A stretch of DNA of 33,002 nucleotides from JASFUX01 sp050050115 (GCA_050050115.1 JASFUX010000008.1:1-33002), one strand, 5' to 3'; positions 9,505 through 17,880 are shown, counted from the stretch's first letter. Program-made: numbers and translations. Notes: a model not told the origin generated them from the letters alone.

Positions 9505-9904
9505 CGGACAGCCACCCCTCTCAAATCAACATCTCGCAGGCGAAACGATCGATCAATCGCCAACGAAATCCCCCGCGCATCTCTCCACGCAACGCCCGGT
9601 GTGGTAGGGTGTCACCGCTTCCCGTGGCCGAGCCGTCCGTCCTTCGTCTATTTGCGTGTCCGGAGCCGCGCTAGTCAATGAAAGCGCGCTGTGCAGTCGA
9701 CGGATTGTTGCATTCCAATCCCCTGCGACCGACATGGTTTATCAGCCTCCAGCTCCGGCCGGACGACTGCTGTCATTTAGCTGAAACACCCGCGCGCGGC
9801 CTCATTCTTGCGACGGCGAGGGCCAAGCAGGGGCAAGCAGCTCGGCGGGCGCGGGGACGGTCTGCGCGCGGCGGGCTTGACCGGGAGGCGGTCAGCTGAA
9901 GCGG
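9505..9904. other. Divergent intergenic region, pfaD-like / polymerase
   Basis: About 400 nt separate the two divergent operons and must hold promoters for both the lipid synthase and the first polysaccharide gene. I see the pfaD ribosome site (9515-9522), a CAAGCAG direct repeat spaced 10 nt (9824-9830 and 9834-9840), and GGGAGG at 9883-9888. No convincing -35/-10 pair or coding sequence is evident. Short frames in it look like noise. Confidence 0.5.
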
Positions 9905-11350
9905 TTGAGTGCACAAGCGGCGGGCGGGGGCTTCGTTCGATCAGTTGCTGCGAGCGCGACTCACAGCGAAGAAGGCGCGCTTGCGCGGTTGCTGGCGCGC
10001 CTGCCGCACATGTGGATGCTGTGCGCTTGCGCGGTCGGGCTGCAGTTCGCCGCTCATCTGCTCTATGGGGCGAATTCGAACATTTCCGCACTGAGCTTCG
10101 CCATGCTCTGGTCGATGCTCGGCGCCGGCGCGATCCTCGCGCCGGACACGCGCAACGCCGTGCGGCTTAACGCGCCGCTCGCCGCCGCCGCGATCTGCTT
10201 TGTCGGCGTGCTCGCCGTGGGCGCGTTTCAGCTCCTGCCCGGCGTTTTCGGCGTGAGCCATCCGCTCTGGATCAACGTGGACGGCGCGTCGGCCCTGACG
10301 GTCGACCGCGACGCGACGGCGCGCGAGCTGGTCAAGGTCGCCTCACTCGCCGGCGCCTTCTGCACCGGCCTGGTGATCGGGGTCTCCGACAAGCGCGCGC
10401 GGTTCTTCGTCTACTGCACGCTCGTCGCCGCTGGGTTTTACGGCGCTTGGGCGTTCCTGCAGCAGGTGCTCGAGCCCGGGACCATTCTCGGCGCGCCGAA
10501 ACCCTATCATTTCAACAGGTTGAGCGGTTCCTTCCTGTCCGCGAACTCGGCCGCGACGGTGTTCGGGATCTTCGCCCTGGTCGCCACGGCGCGTCTGACG
10601 CGCGCGGTTAAGGAAAGCGGCCTCGGCGCTGGCCGCGGCGCGAGCACCTTCGACGCTTTGGCGCGCAAAGGCGGGCTCTCCGCGGTCGTCGTCGCGCTCT
10701 CTTTGGCCTGTCTTCTCCTCACCGGTTCACGCGCCGGCGCGGCCGCGACGCTCGGCGCGCTGCTCGCGTTTCTCGCTTGGGAGGCGCACGCGCTCGGGGT
10801 GCGGGCGCGGGCGCGCGGCCTTACGCCGCTGATGGTGATCGGCGCCCTGATCCTCGTCGGCGCCGCGGCGCTGTCGGGCGGGGACACCTTCGCCCGGCTC
10901 GACACCACCGCAGCCGACGCCGGCGCGCGCCTGACGGTGTTCACCACCCACTGGCGCGCGATCCTCGCCTCGCCCTGGCTCGGGCACGGTCTCGGCGGCT
11001 TTCCGGCGGTTAACGACTTCATGCTCGACGCGCAGAACCACCTCTCGCTCGAGCGCCTCAATGCGCTCCACAACGTCTATCTGCAGTGGCTCGAAGAGGC
11101 GGGGGTGTTCGGCGCGGGACTGATGTTCGCCTGCATCGGCTTCCTGCTCGCCGCGATCTGGCGCGGCTTCAGCGAACGTCACGCGATGCGCACCTGGATG
11201 CGCGCCGTGTTCGCGATCAGCCTGCTCGTATGCGTGCACGGGCTGGTCGACTATGCGCTGCAGGTGCCTTCGATCGCCTGGCTGTGGGCGACGTGGCTCG
11301 GCGTCGGCTGCGGCGTGGCCGCCCCGACGCGCCGCCGCGGCGTGGAGTAG
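9905..11350 (+). CDS. O-antigen ligase / Wzy-like polysaccharide polymerase
   Basis: This 481-residue integral membrane protein has about ten or more hydrophobic segments. The signature of the Wzy_C/O-antigen ligase superfamily is present: a large periplasmic loop with the HNVYLQWLEEAGVFG motif (His389), preceded by WLGHGLGGF. Such enzymes join undecaprenyl-linked oligosaccharides in the periplasm. In this locus a polymerase role is more likely than lipid A ligation, because export and Wzc genes follow. The reading frame begins with TTG at 9905, with GGGAGG 16 nt upstream, which is rather far. A start further inside (for example before PHMWML, near the first membrane helix) is possible. It is the first of two polymerase-like genes in the window (see 25453-26901), a pairing also known from holdfast loci (HfsC/HfsI). 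Confidence 0.85.
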   Translation: MSAQAAGGGFVRSVAASATHSEEGALARLLARLPHMWMLCACAVGLQFAAHLLYGANSNISALSFAMLWSMLGAGAILAPDTRNAVRLNAPLAAAAICFVGVLAVGAFQLLPGVFGVSHPLWINVDGASALTVDRDATARELVKVASLAGAFCTGLVIGVSDKRARFFVYCTLVAAGFYGAWAFLQQVLEPGTILGAPKPYHFNRLSGSFLSANSAATVFGIFALVATARLTRAVKESGLGAGRGASTFDALARKGGLSAVVVALSLACLLLTGSRAGAAATLGALLAFLAWEAHALGVRARARGLTPLMVIGALILVGAAALSGGDTFARLDTTAADAGARLTVFTTHWRAILASPWLGHGLGGFPAVNDFMLDAQNHLSLERLNALHNVYLQWLEEAGVFGAGLMFACIGFLLAAIWRGFSERHAMRTWMRAVFAISLLVCVHGLVDYALQVPSIAWLWATWLGVGCGVAAPTRRRGVE

Positions 11351-11395
11351 AGCCGCGCCCGCGTTCGTCGCAGTTTCCTAGTTAAGCTATTGGTT

Positions 11396-12133
11396 TTAAA
11401 AACCTCTGCCGCGTTCGATCGCGTCGCGTATCGCGGCTGCGGGGGCGGCCGGCAGGGTGTCGGCCAGCGCGTTCATCCAGTTGCGCTCGATCTGCTCATG
11501 AGCGAACGCCTGCGCTTCGCGGACGGCCGAAGCGCGCACGCGCGCGTCGATGTCGCGCCAATAGTTGAAGGTGAACGACAACCGCCAGTGGCGCAGGTCG
11601 TCCGGGCTGAACGGCTCGACCAGGTAGGATTGCGCGAGATAGAGGTTGCCCTGATCGCCCAGCCGGCCGTTGCGCAGCGTGTCGATGTAGGCGAGCCGGG
11701 CCCAGGCTTGGGCGCGCGCTGGACTGGCCCGCAGCGCCTCGTGCGAGCGCTGCTCAGCCGTCTGAAGATCGGGCGGGCTCTGCATCAAAGCGAGTTCGGC
11801 GGCCAGATCGGCCAGCTCGCCGGTCTCCAGGCCCTCGCTCAGAGCGCGTTCGGCCCGCGCCAGCGCCGCCTCTCGCGCCGCGGCGTCCGTTTGCGGCGCG
11901 CTGGCGGTTTCAAGGGCGGTGCGCGCGGCGCCGGCCTTGAGGTCGGACCGCAGCATTGAAACAGAGGTGAACGCCGTGACGACGAGCGCGGCGGCCGCGC
12001 CGAGCTTGAGTACGGTGAGCCGCAAGCGCGGCGCCTCTTTGTTCGAGTTTTGTCCCACTGCGCCCGGCGCCCTCGATCTTAATAATCGCGCAGGATTCCG
12101 AACCGTATCCTTCGCCCGGTGTTGGTCCGACAT
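11396..12133 (-). CDS. Membrane-anchored TPR-like protein of unknown function
   Basis: I do not recognise a named family. With the start at ATG 12133 the protein has 245 residues: a basic N-terminus, one membrane segment (LKLGAAAALVVTAFTSVSML), then an Ala/Glu-rich, all-helical region (EAALARAERALSEGLE, EALRASPARAQAWARLAYID) that reads like TPR or solenoid repeats facing the periplasm. The C-terminal part (DLRHWRLSFTFNYWRDID) is aromatic and looks conserved. The frame is open up to GTG 12301, but the extra 56 residues look non-coding and would overlap the small plus-strand gene, so 12133 is preferred; no strong ribosome site decides it. It converges on the polymerase gene with only 45 nt between them. 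Similar helical-repeat proteins next to O-antigen ligase genes are common in this class. A role in polymer assembly is inference. Confidence 0.65.
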   Translation of the reverse strand: MSDQHRAKDTVRNPARLLRSRAPGAVGQNSNKEAPRLRLTVLKLGAAAALVVTAFTSVSMLRSDLKAGAARTALETASAPQTDAAAREAALARAERALSEGLETGELADLAAELALMQSPPDLQTAEQRSHEALRASPARAQAWARLAYIDTLRNGRLGDQGNLYLAQSYLVEPFSPDDLRHWRLSFTFNYWRDIDARVRASAVREAQAFAHEQIERNWMNALADTLPAAPAAAIRDAIERGRGF

Positions 12134-12290
12134 GCCGGCGCTATCGCCTTCGAGCCACGATGCTCGCGTTATCCACAGCCTGTCATGCAAGACGCGTGCG
12201 GGCCTATCGCTGAAAGACTGCGAGGCGACTATGGTCCGATCCGATGCGACTGCGGCGACTTTGCTCGCCGCGACGGCAGGGCGGGGGCTC

Positions 12291-12401
12291 ATGCAATCCA
12301 ACGAGCGTTGGTCGGCGCGCCGAACGGTTGCGTTCGTTGTGCTGTTTTGCGGCGCCTTCTGGATCGCCGTTGCGGGCGCGATCGCGCTTGCCGTTGGCTA
12401 G
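12291..12401 (+). CDS. Small single-pass membrane protein
   Basis: The frame encodes 36 residues: a short basic head (MQSNERWSARR) followed by one hydrophobic segment of about 22 residues ending in ALAVG. Small proteins of this layout (RWS-x-R, then one membrane helix) are frequent in Alphaproteobacteria and often lie near polysaccharide genes. The same frame is open upstream to ATG 12231, which has GAGG 5 nt before it and would give 56 residues. I prefer 12291 because the short form matches the usual head, but the ribosome site favours 12231. Function unknown. Confidence 0.45.
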   Translation: MQSNERWSARRTVAFVVLFCGAFWIAVAGAIALAVG

Positions 12402-12602
12402 CGTTAACGATCCGCCGGTTAGGCGCCCTCAAGCTGCAATTGAATCTGTATGCCTTTCAATATCTTGGGTAAGTCCAAGGGATTGCCGGGACTTTGGTTG
12501 TCAAGCCAGAGGCCGCGTGGCACGTATCGCGCGTAGATTTCCAGACCCAGGCAAGAATGGATCACCGGGCGCCTGGCTCCGGTGCGGCGCCAGGAGGGGT
12601 GG
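12402..12602. promoter_or_regulatory. Leader region of the export lipoprotein gene
   Basis: This stretch holds GTTAACG at 12403-12409, a weak hairpin with CTTGG/CCAAG arms near 12465-12480, and a CCTGGC/GCCAGG stem (12572-12577 with 12589-12594, loop 11 nt). The stem's 3' arm runs into the AGGAGGGG ribosome site (12592-12599). Pairing would partly cover the Shine-Dalgarno. No coding sequence is seen. The promoter itself is not recognisable. Confidence 0.4.
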
Positions 12603-13175
12603 TTGAGGTTCTCCGTGCTCAGACCTGTGATCGCGGTAGCGCTGGGTTTGTTCGCCGCAGCGTGCGCATCGACCGGCAACTGCGGCGTCGACCCCACCGA
12701 AGCTGCCCGGCCGATCGTCGAGTATCGCCTCGGCGCGGGGGACGAGCTGCGCGTGACCGTCTATGGCGAGGAGCGGCTGTCGGGCGAGTTCGTCGTCGGC
12801 GGCCAAGGGCACGTCGCCCTGCCGCTGGTCGGGGACGTCCTGGCGAGCGGCAAGACTTTGCCCGAGCTCGAGCAGGCGATCGAGGCCTCTCTCGCCAACG
12901 GTTATCTTGTAGATCCGCGGGTGAGCATTCAGATCCTCAACTACAGGCCTTACTACATCTCGGGTGAGGTCAATAATCCCGGTCAGTATCCTTATATGGA
13001 AGGGCTGACCCTCCAGAGCGCCATCGCCATCGCCGGAGATTTCACCTATCGAGCGAACAGGTGTCGAGTATTTATCCAAAGAGCAGATTCGAATTCTTTC
13101 GAACGCTATGTCTTGATGCCCGATACGCTGGTACAGCCTGGCGATACTATTCGCATACCTGAAAGCATTCTGTAG
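12603..13175 (+). CDS. Polysaccharide export outer-membrane lipoprotein (Wza/HfsD type)
   Basis: This protein has 190 residues. A lipoprotein signal ends in FAAAC (Cys21), followed by a polysaccharide export domain (YRLGAGDELRVTVYGEERLSGEFVV, about 38-115) and one SLBB-like domain (YYISGEVNNPGQYPYMEGLTLQSAIAIAGD, about 118-185). It would form the outer-membrane exit channel for the polymer with the Wzc-type protein encoded downstream. At 190 residues it is shorter than E. coli Wza (about 380) and lacks the extra SLBB domain and the C-terminal amphipathic helix, as is usual for the short alphaproteobacterial members. Start choice: TTG 12603 lies 6 nt after AGGAG and gives a proper signal peptide; the longer frame from GTG 12582 would bury the ribosome site inside the gene. 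Confidence 0.88.
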   Translation: MRFSVLRPVIAVALGLFAAACASTGNCGVDPTEAARPIVEYRLGAGDELRVTVYGEERLSGEFVVGGQGHVALPLVGDVLASGKTLPELEQAIEASLANGYLVDPRVSIQILNYRPYYISGEVNNPGQYPYMEGLTLQSAIAIAGDFTYRANRCRVFIQRADSNSFERYVLMPDTLVQPGDTIRIPESIL

Positions 13176-13305
13176 TCATCATTAGCGTAAGTGACTTGAA
13201 TGCTTTATCCTCTCGCTGTTTGTGAGGGGACGCCGGAAGCGAAGGCTTCAACGCATTGCGCCGCGATCCCCTCGAACGCAGTCGAGGCGGGATGGGGCGG
13301 CAGTC

Positions 13306-13803
13306 ATGACGAAAAGGCGCGGCGTGATCATCGCAGCGACGGTCGCGGCGCTGTGCGCGGCGGTCTCGGCCGCACCGTCGCAGGCCGCCGGCGAGTCCGC
13401 GCAGGCCAAGTCGCCGCAAAGCGTCCCGCTCACGGCCGAGGACCTGGCTTCGGAGATGATCGACGTCATGGGCGGGCTCGACTCGAGCGCCCGGCCGCGC
13501 ACGATCGAGGCGGCGCTGCATCGCCGCCTGCTCCAAACGGCCCCTCCGAATGCTGACGAGAGCGCACGAAACGCCGCCGCGCCGGTGATCGCCGACGCGC
13601 TCGCCCTGGTGCTATCGGAAGATCTGACCACGGCGCAGCGCGGCGTCGTTTTCGATTTGTTCCGCGCCTACGCCGCGCCCGATACGGCCGCCGCGGCGCC
13701 GATCCAGGCCGCGCCGCCGCAGCCGCCGGCGTTCCAGCTCGAGGCGCTCGGCCCGCCGCCTTCGATCCACAGCACCGGAGGCTCGGACTACACCGCGCAC
13801 TGA
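13306..13803 (+). CDS. Exported protein of unknown function in the export operon
   Basis: The 165-residue product starts with a clear Sec signal peptide (MTKRRGVIIAATVAALCAAV, cleavage after SQA, about residue 27). The mature part has predicted helices (AEDLASEMIDVMGGL, ARNAAAPVIADALALVL), then an Ala/Pro-rich stretch (AAPPQPPAFQLEALGPPPS) and a polar tail. I recognise no family. The start at ATG 13306 is chosen because the signal peptide begins there; the frame is open back to 13222 but the extra residues are Arg/Ser-rich and look non-coding. It lies between the export lipoprotein and the beta-barrel on the same strand, so a periplasmic or envelope role in polymer export is likely by context only. 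Confidence 0.7.
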   Translation: MTKRRGVIIAATVAALCAAVSAAPSQAAGESAQAKSPQSVPLTAEDLASEMIDVMGGLDSSARPRTIEAALHRRLLQTAPPNADESARNAAAPVIADALALVLSEDLTTAQRGVVFDLFRAYAAPDTAAAAPIQAAPPQPPAFQLEALGPPPSIHSTGGSDYTAH

Positions 13804-13810
13804 ACGAACC

Positions 13811-13833
13811 GAACCGCGCTTTAGCGGTTCTTG
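13811..13833 (+). terminator. Candidate hairpin terminator / attenuator
   Basis: A GAACCGC/GCGGTTC stem of 7 bp with a 6-nt loop (13811-13830) lies 8 nt after the stop of the preceding gene and is followed by TTG instead of a long T-run. It may be a weak terminator or may lower read-through into the beta-barrel gene. Confidence 0.4.
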
Positions 13834-14019
13834 AGGATTCCCTGGGAGAAGTCCCGGGAAGACGTCTTTGGAGACACCTTTGGAGGACCGGCCGAGTGTC
13901 CAGAAATGGCGCCGTTCTTGAACGGCGCAACGTGTCGGCGGCCATGTTTGGTGCATGGCGCGCGAACGTCGGGCGAGAAACCGGCCTGTTCATGACCGAT
14001 CGGGAATAGGGGAAGACCT
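13834..14019 (+). promoter_or_regulatory. Structured leader upstream of the beta-barrel gene
   Basis: This region has several symmetrical elements: TTCCC/GGGAA arms at 13838-13860, a CTTTGGAG direct repeat with 12-nt periodicity (13866-13873 and 13878-13885), and a perfect 9-bp dyad GCGCCGTTC/GAACGGCGC with 2 nt between arms (13909-13928). AGGGGA at 14008-14013 is the ribosome site, 6 nt before TTG 14020. No coding sequence is supported. A promoter with operator sites or a regulatory leader RNA are both possible. Confidence 0.4.
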
Positions 14020-15297
14020 TTGTCCAAGAACTTCGCGGCATACTTGATGTGCACTGCGGCGGCCGCCGCCATCGCGGCGTCGGTTCCCGCTCAGGCCCAG
14101 AATTTCAATCGTGACCGGAACGTCAGCGTACGTGAACGCCCGCACCCCGAGTTCGACCAGCTCGGCGCGCCCGTCGGACCGTTCCGCGGCTATGCGCAGC
14201 TGCCCGTCGGCGTCACCTTCACCGACAACGTGTTCGCAACCGGGACGAACGCCGAGAGCGACATGATCTACGTCATCGCGCCGTCGGTCCGCCTTCAGTC
14301 CGAGTTCAACGAGCACGAGCTGAACGTCTTCGCCGACATCGACTACCTCGGCTACACCGACTTCGAGGACGAATCGCGCACCAACGCGTCGATCGGCGCT
14401 GACGCCCGGCTCGACGTCCGCCGCGACCTCACGGCCAACTTCAACGTGTCGAACGGCTGGTTCGAAGAAGCGCGCACGAACCCCAACACGCCGGGCGGCT
14501 CCGCCGAGCCGGTCGAGTACAATCAGTCGAGCTTCGGCGCGGGCCTTTCCCACGAGCTGTCGCGCGTGCGCCTGTCGGGCTCGGCCTCGCTGACGAGCTT
14601 TGATTTCGACGACGCGGTCGACGGGATCGGCGCGCCGATCGAGCAGGACGACCGGGATCACGACGCGTTCGGCTACCGGTTCCGCGCCGACTACGCTTAT
14701 TCTCCGTCGGTCTCGTTCTTCGCGTCGGCTGAGTACACCGACCGTGACTACGACATCCTTTCGACCGGCCCCGGCGGCCCGGTCTCGCGCGAATCGCACG
14801 GCACGTCGCTGTTCGTCGGCGCTGATTTCGACGTCACGCGGCTTGCCCGCGGCGTCGTCGCGGTGGGTACGCTCAACGAGCAGTTCGCCGATCCGAACAC
14901 GGCGGACGAGGACGGCCTGGCCGCCTCGGCGACCGTCGAATGGTTCCCCACCGAGCTGGCGACCATCGAGTTCACCGCCTCGCGCTCGATCAGCCCCGCC
15001 GGCGTTCCGGGCGCTTCAGGCGCGGTGACGACCGCGTACGGCGCGCGCGCCGACTACGAGGTGCTGCGCAATCTCATCGTTTCGGGCGTGCTGAGCCGCC
15101 GCGAGGACGAGTTCACCGGCGCGGTCGATCGGACCGATGAGGACATGACGCTCGGCGTCGAGGCGACGTATCTGGTTAACCGCAACGTCGGCCTCTCCTT
15201 CAATGTCAGCCGACTGGATCGTTCTTCGAGCGGGGTCAATTCCGGCACGGAATTTGATGAGAACCGCATCGGGGCGAGCCTGGTGCTGCGCTACTAG
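14020..15297 (+). CDS. Outer-membrane beta-barrel protein (BBP2-like) of the exopolysaccharide locus
   Basis: The protein has 425 residues, with a signal peptide ending in VPAQAQ (about residue 27) and then repeating amphipathic strands with alternating polar and aromatic residues (for example LNVFADIDYLGYTDF, YRFRADYAYSPSVSFFASAEY, VGLSFNVSRLD), ending in LVLRY, the C-terminal aromatic signature for BAM-dependent insertion. It fits the family of putative outer-membrane beta-barrel proteins found beside Wza/Wzc genes in Alphaproteobacteria. The start is TTG 14020, supported by AGGGGA at 6 nt. It may serve as an accessory secretin, a polymer anchor or a porin. Its place between the export lipoprotein and the Wzc gene supports a role in secretion or surface attachment of the polymer; this is inference. 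Confidence 0.82.
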   Translation: MSKNFAAYLMCTAAAAAIAASVPAQAQNFNRDRNVSVRERPHPEFDQLGAPVGPFRGYAQLPVGVTFTDNVFATGTNAESDMIYVIAPSVRLQSEFNEHELNVFADIDYLGYTDFEDESRTNASIGADARLDVRRDLTANFNVSNGWFEEARTNPNTPGGSAEPVEYNQSSFGAGLSHELSRVRLSGSASLTSFDFDDAVDGIGAPIEQDDRDHDAFGYRFRADYAYSPSVSFFASAEYTDRDYDILSTGPGGPVSRESHGTSLFVGADFDVTRLARGVVAVGTLNEQFADPNTADEDGLAASATVEWFPTELATIEFTASRSISPAGVPGASGAVTTAYGARADYEVLRNLIVSGVLSRREDEFTGAVDRTDEDMTLGVEATYLVNRNVGLSFNVSRLDRSSSGVNSGTEFDENRIGASLVLRY

Positions 15298-15344
15298 CGC
15301 CCAGCCCCGGCACTCCGGCGGCCCGCCTCGCTTGGTCGCGTTGA

Positions 15345-17654
15345 ATGAGCGTGGTGAGACCCATGGAAGCTCGCGAAGCCCACGGCTGGTCCGACGACTA
15401 CGGCTACGGCTATGGTCGCGATCAGGCGCATCTCGGCGATCAGGGCGATGTGATCGACCTGAGGGCGATCTGGTTCGCCTTCCGGCGCCGCCTCGGGCTG
15501 TTCGTCGCCGTCGCGGGCGTGATCTTCACCTTCGCCGTCATCTTCACGATGCAGCTCGAGCCGAAGTATCAGCCCTCCGCGCGCGTCCTCATCGACCCGC
15601 GGACCCGGGAGTACGTCCCGCTGCAGAGCGTGCAGTCCAATCTGCGCCCTGACGACGCGATCGTTCTGACCGAGGTGCAGGTGATCCGCTCGCGCTCGCT
15701 CGCCGAGCGGGTGGTCGACGATCTTCGCCTCGACGAGGATCCGGAGTTCAACGCGCTTCTAAGGCCGTCGAGCGGCTTCTCGGCCTTCGTTGAGCAGACC
15801 CGCGGCGCTCTCGGCAACGTTCTCGGCGTCTTCGCGCCGTCCGCCGGTCCTTCGGGGGCCGACTACGAGCCCTCGGCGGAGGAGCTCGCCGCGGTCGGCC
15901 GCGAGCTGGCGATCACCGCGCTTCAACAGACGACGACCGTGAGCCCGGTCGAATCCACTTACGTGATCAACATCGAGGCGATCAGCGCCGATCCGGACAA
16001 AGCCGCGAGCATCGCCAATGCGCTGGCGGACGAGTATCTCGTCGACCAGCTCGAATCCAAGCTTGCGGCCAACCGCAGGGCCAATGAGTGGCTGGTCGAG
16101 CGCCTCGCCGAAATGGCCGACGAAGTCTCGATCGCCGACGCCGCGGTGGAGACCTACCGCGCCCAGGCGGGTCTGCTTGACGCGGGCGCGGCCGGCGGCG
16201 GCTCGACGCTGGCCGAGCAGCGCATCGCCCAGCTCAACGCCCAGCTCGTCATCGAGCGCACCGACCTGCGCGAGAGGCGCGCCATTCTGTCCACGGCCGG
16301 TCGGTACGAAGCCGGCGACCGCAGCAACCTGCCCGCGGTCCTTTCCTCGGCGCTCTATCAGCAGCTGCGCGGTCAGCGCGCCGACGTCGTCCGCCAGCAG
16401 GGCCAGCTCTCGGCGACGCTCGGTCCGCTTCACCCGGACATGATCGCCATCAACCAGCAGCTCGCCGACATCGACGCCGAGATCGACAACGAGGTCGATC
16501 GGATCATCGCCTCGATCAGCGCCGAGGTGAACACGGCGCGCGAGCGGGTCGAGGCGCTCGAGGAAGAGCTCGAAGCGCTCGAGACCGAGCTCGAGACCGA
16601 TAACGTGTCGCTGATCCGCCTGCGCCAGCTCGAGGCTGAGGCGGAGTCCAAGCGCGCCCTCTACGAGACCTACTACGAGCGCCGCCAGAACCTCAGCGAG
16701 TCCGAGTTCCTGCTCGAGCCCGACGCGCGCATCATCTCCGAAGCGCGCCCGCCGCTGTGGCCGTCCGCGCCCAACCGCAAGGTGCTTCTGATCCTCGGCC
16801 TAGCGCTCTCGCTCGGCTGTGCGGCGGCGGCTCTGTTCGTGGTCGAATCGCTCGACGGCGGCCTCAGAACCGCCTCGGACGTGGAGAGCGTGCTCGCCAA
16901 GCGGTGCCTCGGGACCCTGCCGCGCGTCACCACCGGCATGCTGCGCCGCGAGACGGTCGCGAGCGTCGCCGCGCGCGTGGTCGACAAGCCGTTCTCCGCT
17001 TACGCCGAGTCAGTCCGTTCACTGCGCGCTTCGCTGCTGCTGTCGGCGGACAGGCGCGGGGCGCGCTCGGTGATGGTCACCTCGGCGCTCCAAGGGGAGG
17101 GCAAGTCCTCGCTCGCCTTCTCGCTGGCGCGGATGTCGGCGATGATGAACGTCAAGACCGTCATCGTGGACGCCGACCTGCGGCGGCGGCAGCTGACGCT
17201 GGCTGCGTCGGCCGCGGCGAACGCCGGTCTGCTCAACGTCTTCGACGGTTCGGCGAACCTCACCGACGTGGTGATCAAGGACACCAAGACCGACCTCGAC
17301 ATCCTGCCGGCCGGCCGGGTGACGGGCGGGCAGGGCGAGATCTTCTCGCTGCCCAAGCTTGACGAGGTCCTAAAGACGCTCGCCCAGCACTACGATTTCA
17401 TCGTCGTGGACTCCACGCCGCTGCTGGCGGTCGCCGAAGGCCGCGAGATCTCGACGATCGTCGACACCGTGCTGGTCGCCGCCCGCTGGCGGAAGTCGCC
17501 GCGCGCGACGGTGAAGTCGGCGATCCGCGTGCTCGACAGCGTCGACGCGCCGGTCGCGGGCGTCGCGCTCACCCAGGCGAACATGCGCCTGCGGGCGCTC
17601 TATGCGGGCGAGGGCGTCTATCAGGCCGAGTACGGATCGTACTACCGCGAGTAG
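15345..17654 (+). CDS. Wzc/GumC-type chain-length regulator with tyrosine autokinase domain
   Basis: This 769-residue inner-membrane protein combines a Wzz domain and a BY-kinase. The first membrane helix is at about 45-67. A large periplasmic region with coiled coils (about 385-450, EEELEALETELETD) follows. A second helix at about 478-500 follows the Pro-rich WPSAPNRK segment. The cytoplasmic kinase has Walker A (GEGKSS, Lys587), Walker A' (VIVDADLRR, Asp609/Asp611) and Walker B (FIVVDSTP, Asp689). The tail carries a tyrosine cluster (Tyr753, 759, 763, 766, 767) that is the usual autophosphorylation site. It controls polymer length and couples to the Wza-type lipoprotein. The start could be ATG 15345 or ATG 15363; the latter has GGTGAG just upstream. 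In Caulobacter holdfast loci the same function is split between HfsA and HfsB; here it is one polypeptide. Confidence 0.92.
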   Translation: MSVVRPMEAREAHGWSDDYGYGYGRDQAHLGDQGDVIDLRAIWFAFRRRLGLFVAVAGVIFTFAVIFTMQLEPKYQPSARVLIDPRTREYVPLQSVQSNLRPDDAIVLTEVQVIRSRSLAERVVDDLRLDEDPEFNALLRPSSGFSAFVEQTRGALGNVLGVFAPSAGPSGADYEPSAEELAAVGRELAITALQQTTTVSPVESTYVINIEAISADPDKAASIANALADEYLVDQLESKLAANRRANEWLVERLAEMADEVSIADAAVETYRAQAGLLDAGAAGGGSTLAEQRIAQLNAQLVIERTDLRERRAILSTAGRYEAGDRSNLPAVLSSALYQQLRGQRADVVRQQGQLSATLGPLHPDMIAINQQLADIDAEIDNEVDRIIASISAEVNTARERVEALEEELEALETELETDNVSLIRLRQLEAEAESKRALYETYYERRQNLSESEFLLEPDARIISEARPPLWPSAPNRKVLLILGLALSLGCAAAALFVVESLDGGLRTASDVESVLAKRCLGTLPRVTTGMLRRETVASVAARVVDKPFSAYAESVRSLRASLLLSADRRGARSVMVTSALQGEGKSSLAFSLARMSAMMNVKTVIVDADLRRRQLTLAASAAANAGLLNVFDGSANLTDVVIKDTKTDLDILPAGRVTGGQGEIFSLPKLDEVLKTLAQHYDFIVVDSTPLLAVAEGREISTIVDTVLVAARWRKSPRATVKSAIRVLDSVDAPVAGVALTQANMRLRALYAGEGVYQAEYGSYYRE

Positions 17655-17705
17655 GGTCGGTCCGTTTCCACTGCTTGCGACTTCAAGGTTCGTCCTACCA
17701 ATTCC

Positions 17706-17847
17706 CGTCCTCCTCGAGCTTGTCCCGAGGACCCAGTAGGTCTGACGCGGCGGATCATGAAGGCTGTCGACATCTAACAGAACAACGCAGCTCGGATTGT
17801 TGAGCTCACGCGCTTCCTGGCTCCTCGGGACAAGCCCGAGGAGGACG
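17706..17847. repeat. Inverted pair of REP-like palindromes between convergent genes
   Basis: Two 26-nt arms, 17706-17731 and 17822-17847, are reverse complements with one mismatch and about 90 nt between them. Each arm is itself a hairpin: the right one has CCTCGGG and CCCGAGG around a 5-nt loop (17823-17841), and the left has one mispair. Sequences of the type CCTCGGG-ACAAG-CCCGAGG are, from memory, a dispersed palindromic repeat in alphaproteobacterial genomes. The position between two convergent stops suggests a bidirectional terminator or mRNA 3'-end stabiliser. Confidence 0.85.
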
Positions 17848-17880
17848 AACGATAGTGATCCTGCTTGGTCTGAATACGCC

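Noticed and set aside
12134..12301. N-terminal extension of the TPR-like gene to GTG 12301
   Set aside because: The extra residues show no domain or membrane signal and would overlap the opposite small gene; ATG 12133 gives a normal membrane anchor near the N-terminus.
12403..12420. Full CtrA box TTAA-N7-TTAA
   Set aside because: Here the two TTAA-like halves are 11 nt apart and the second is TTAG, so it does not meet the known spacing.
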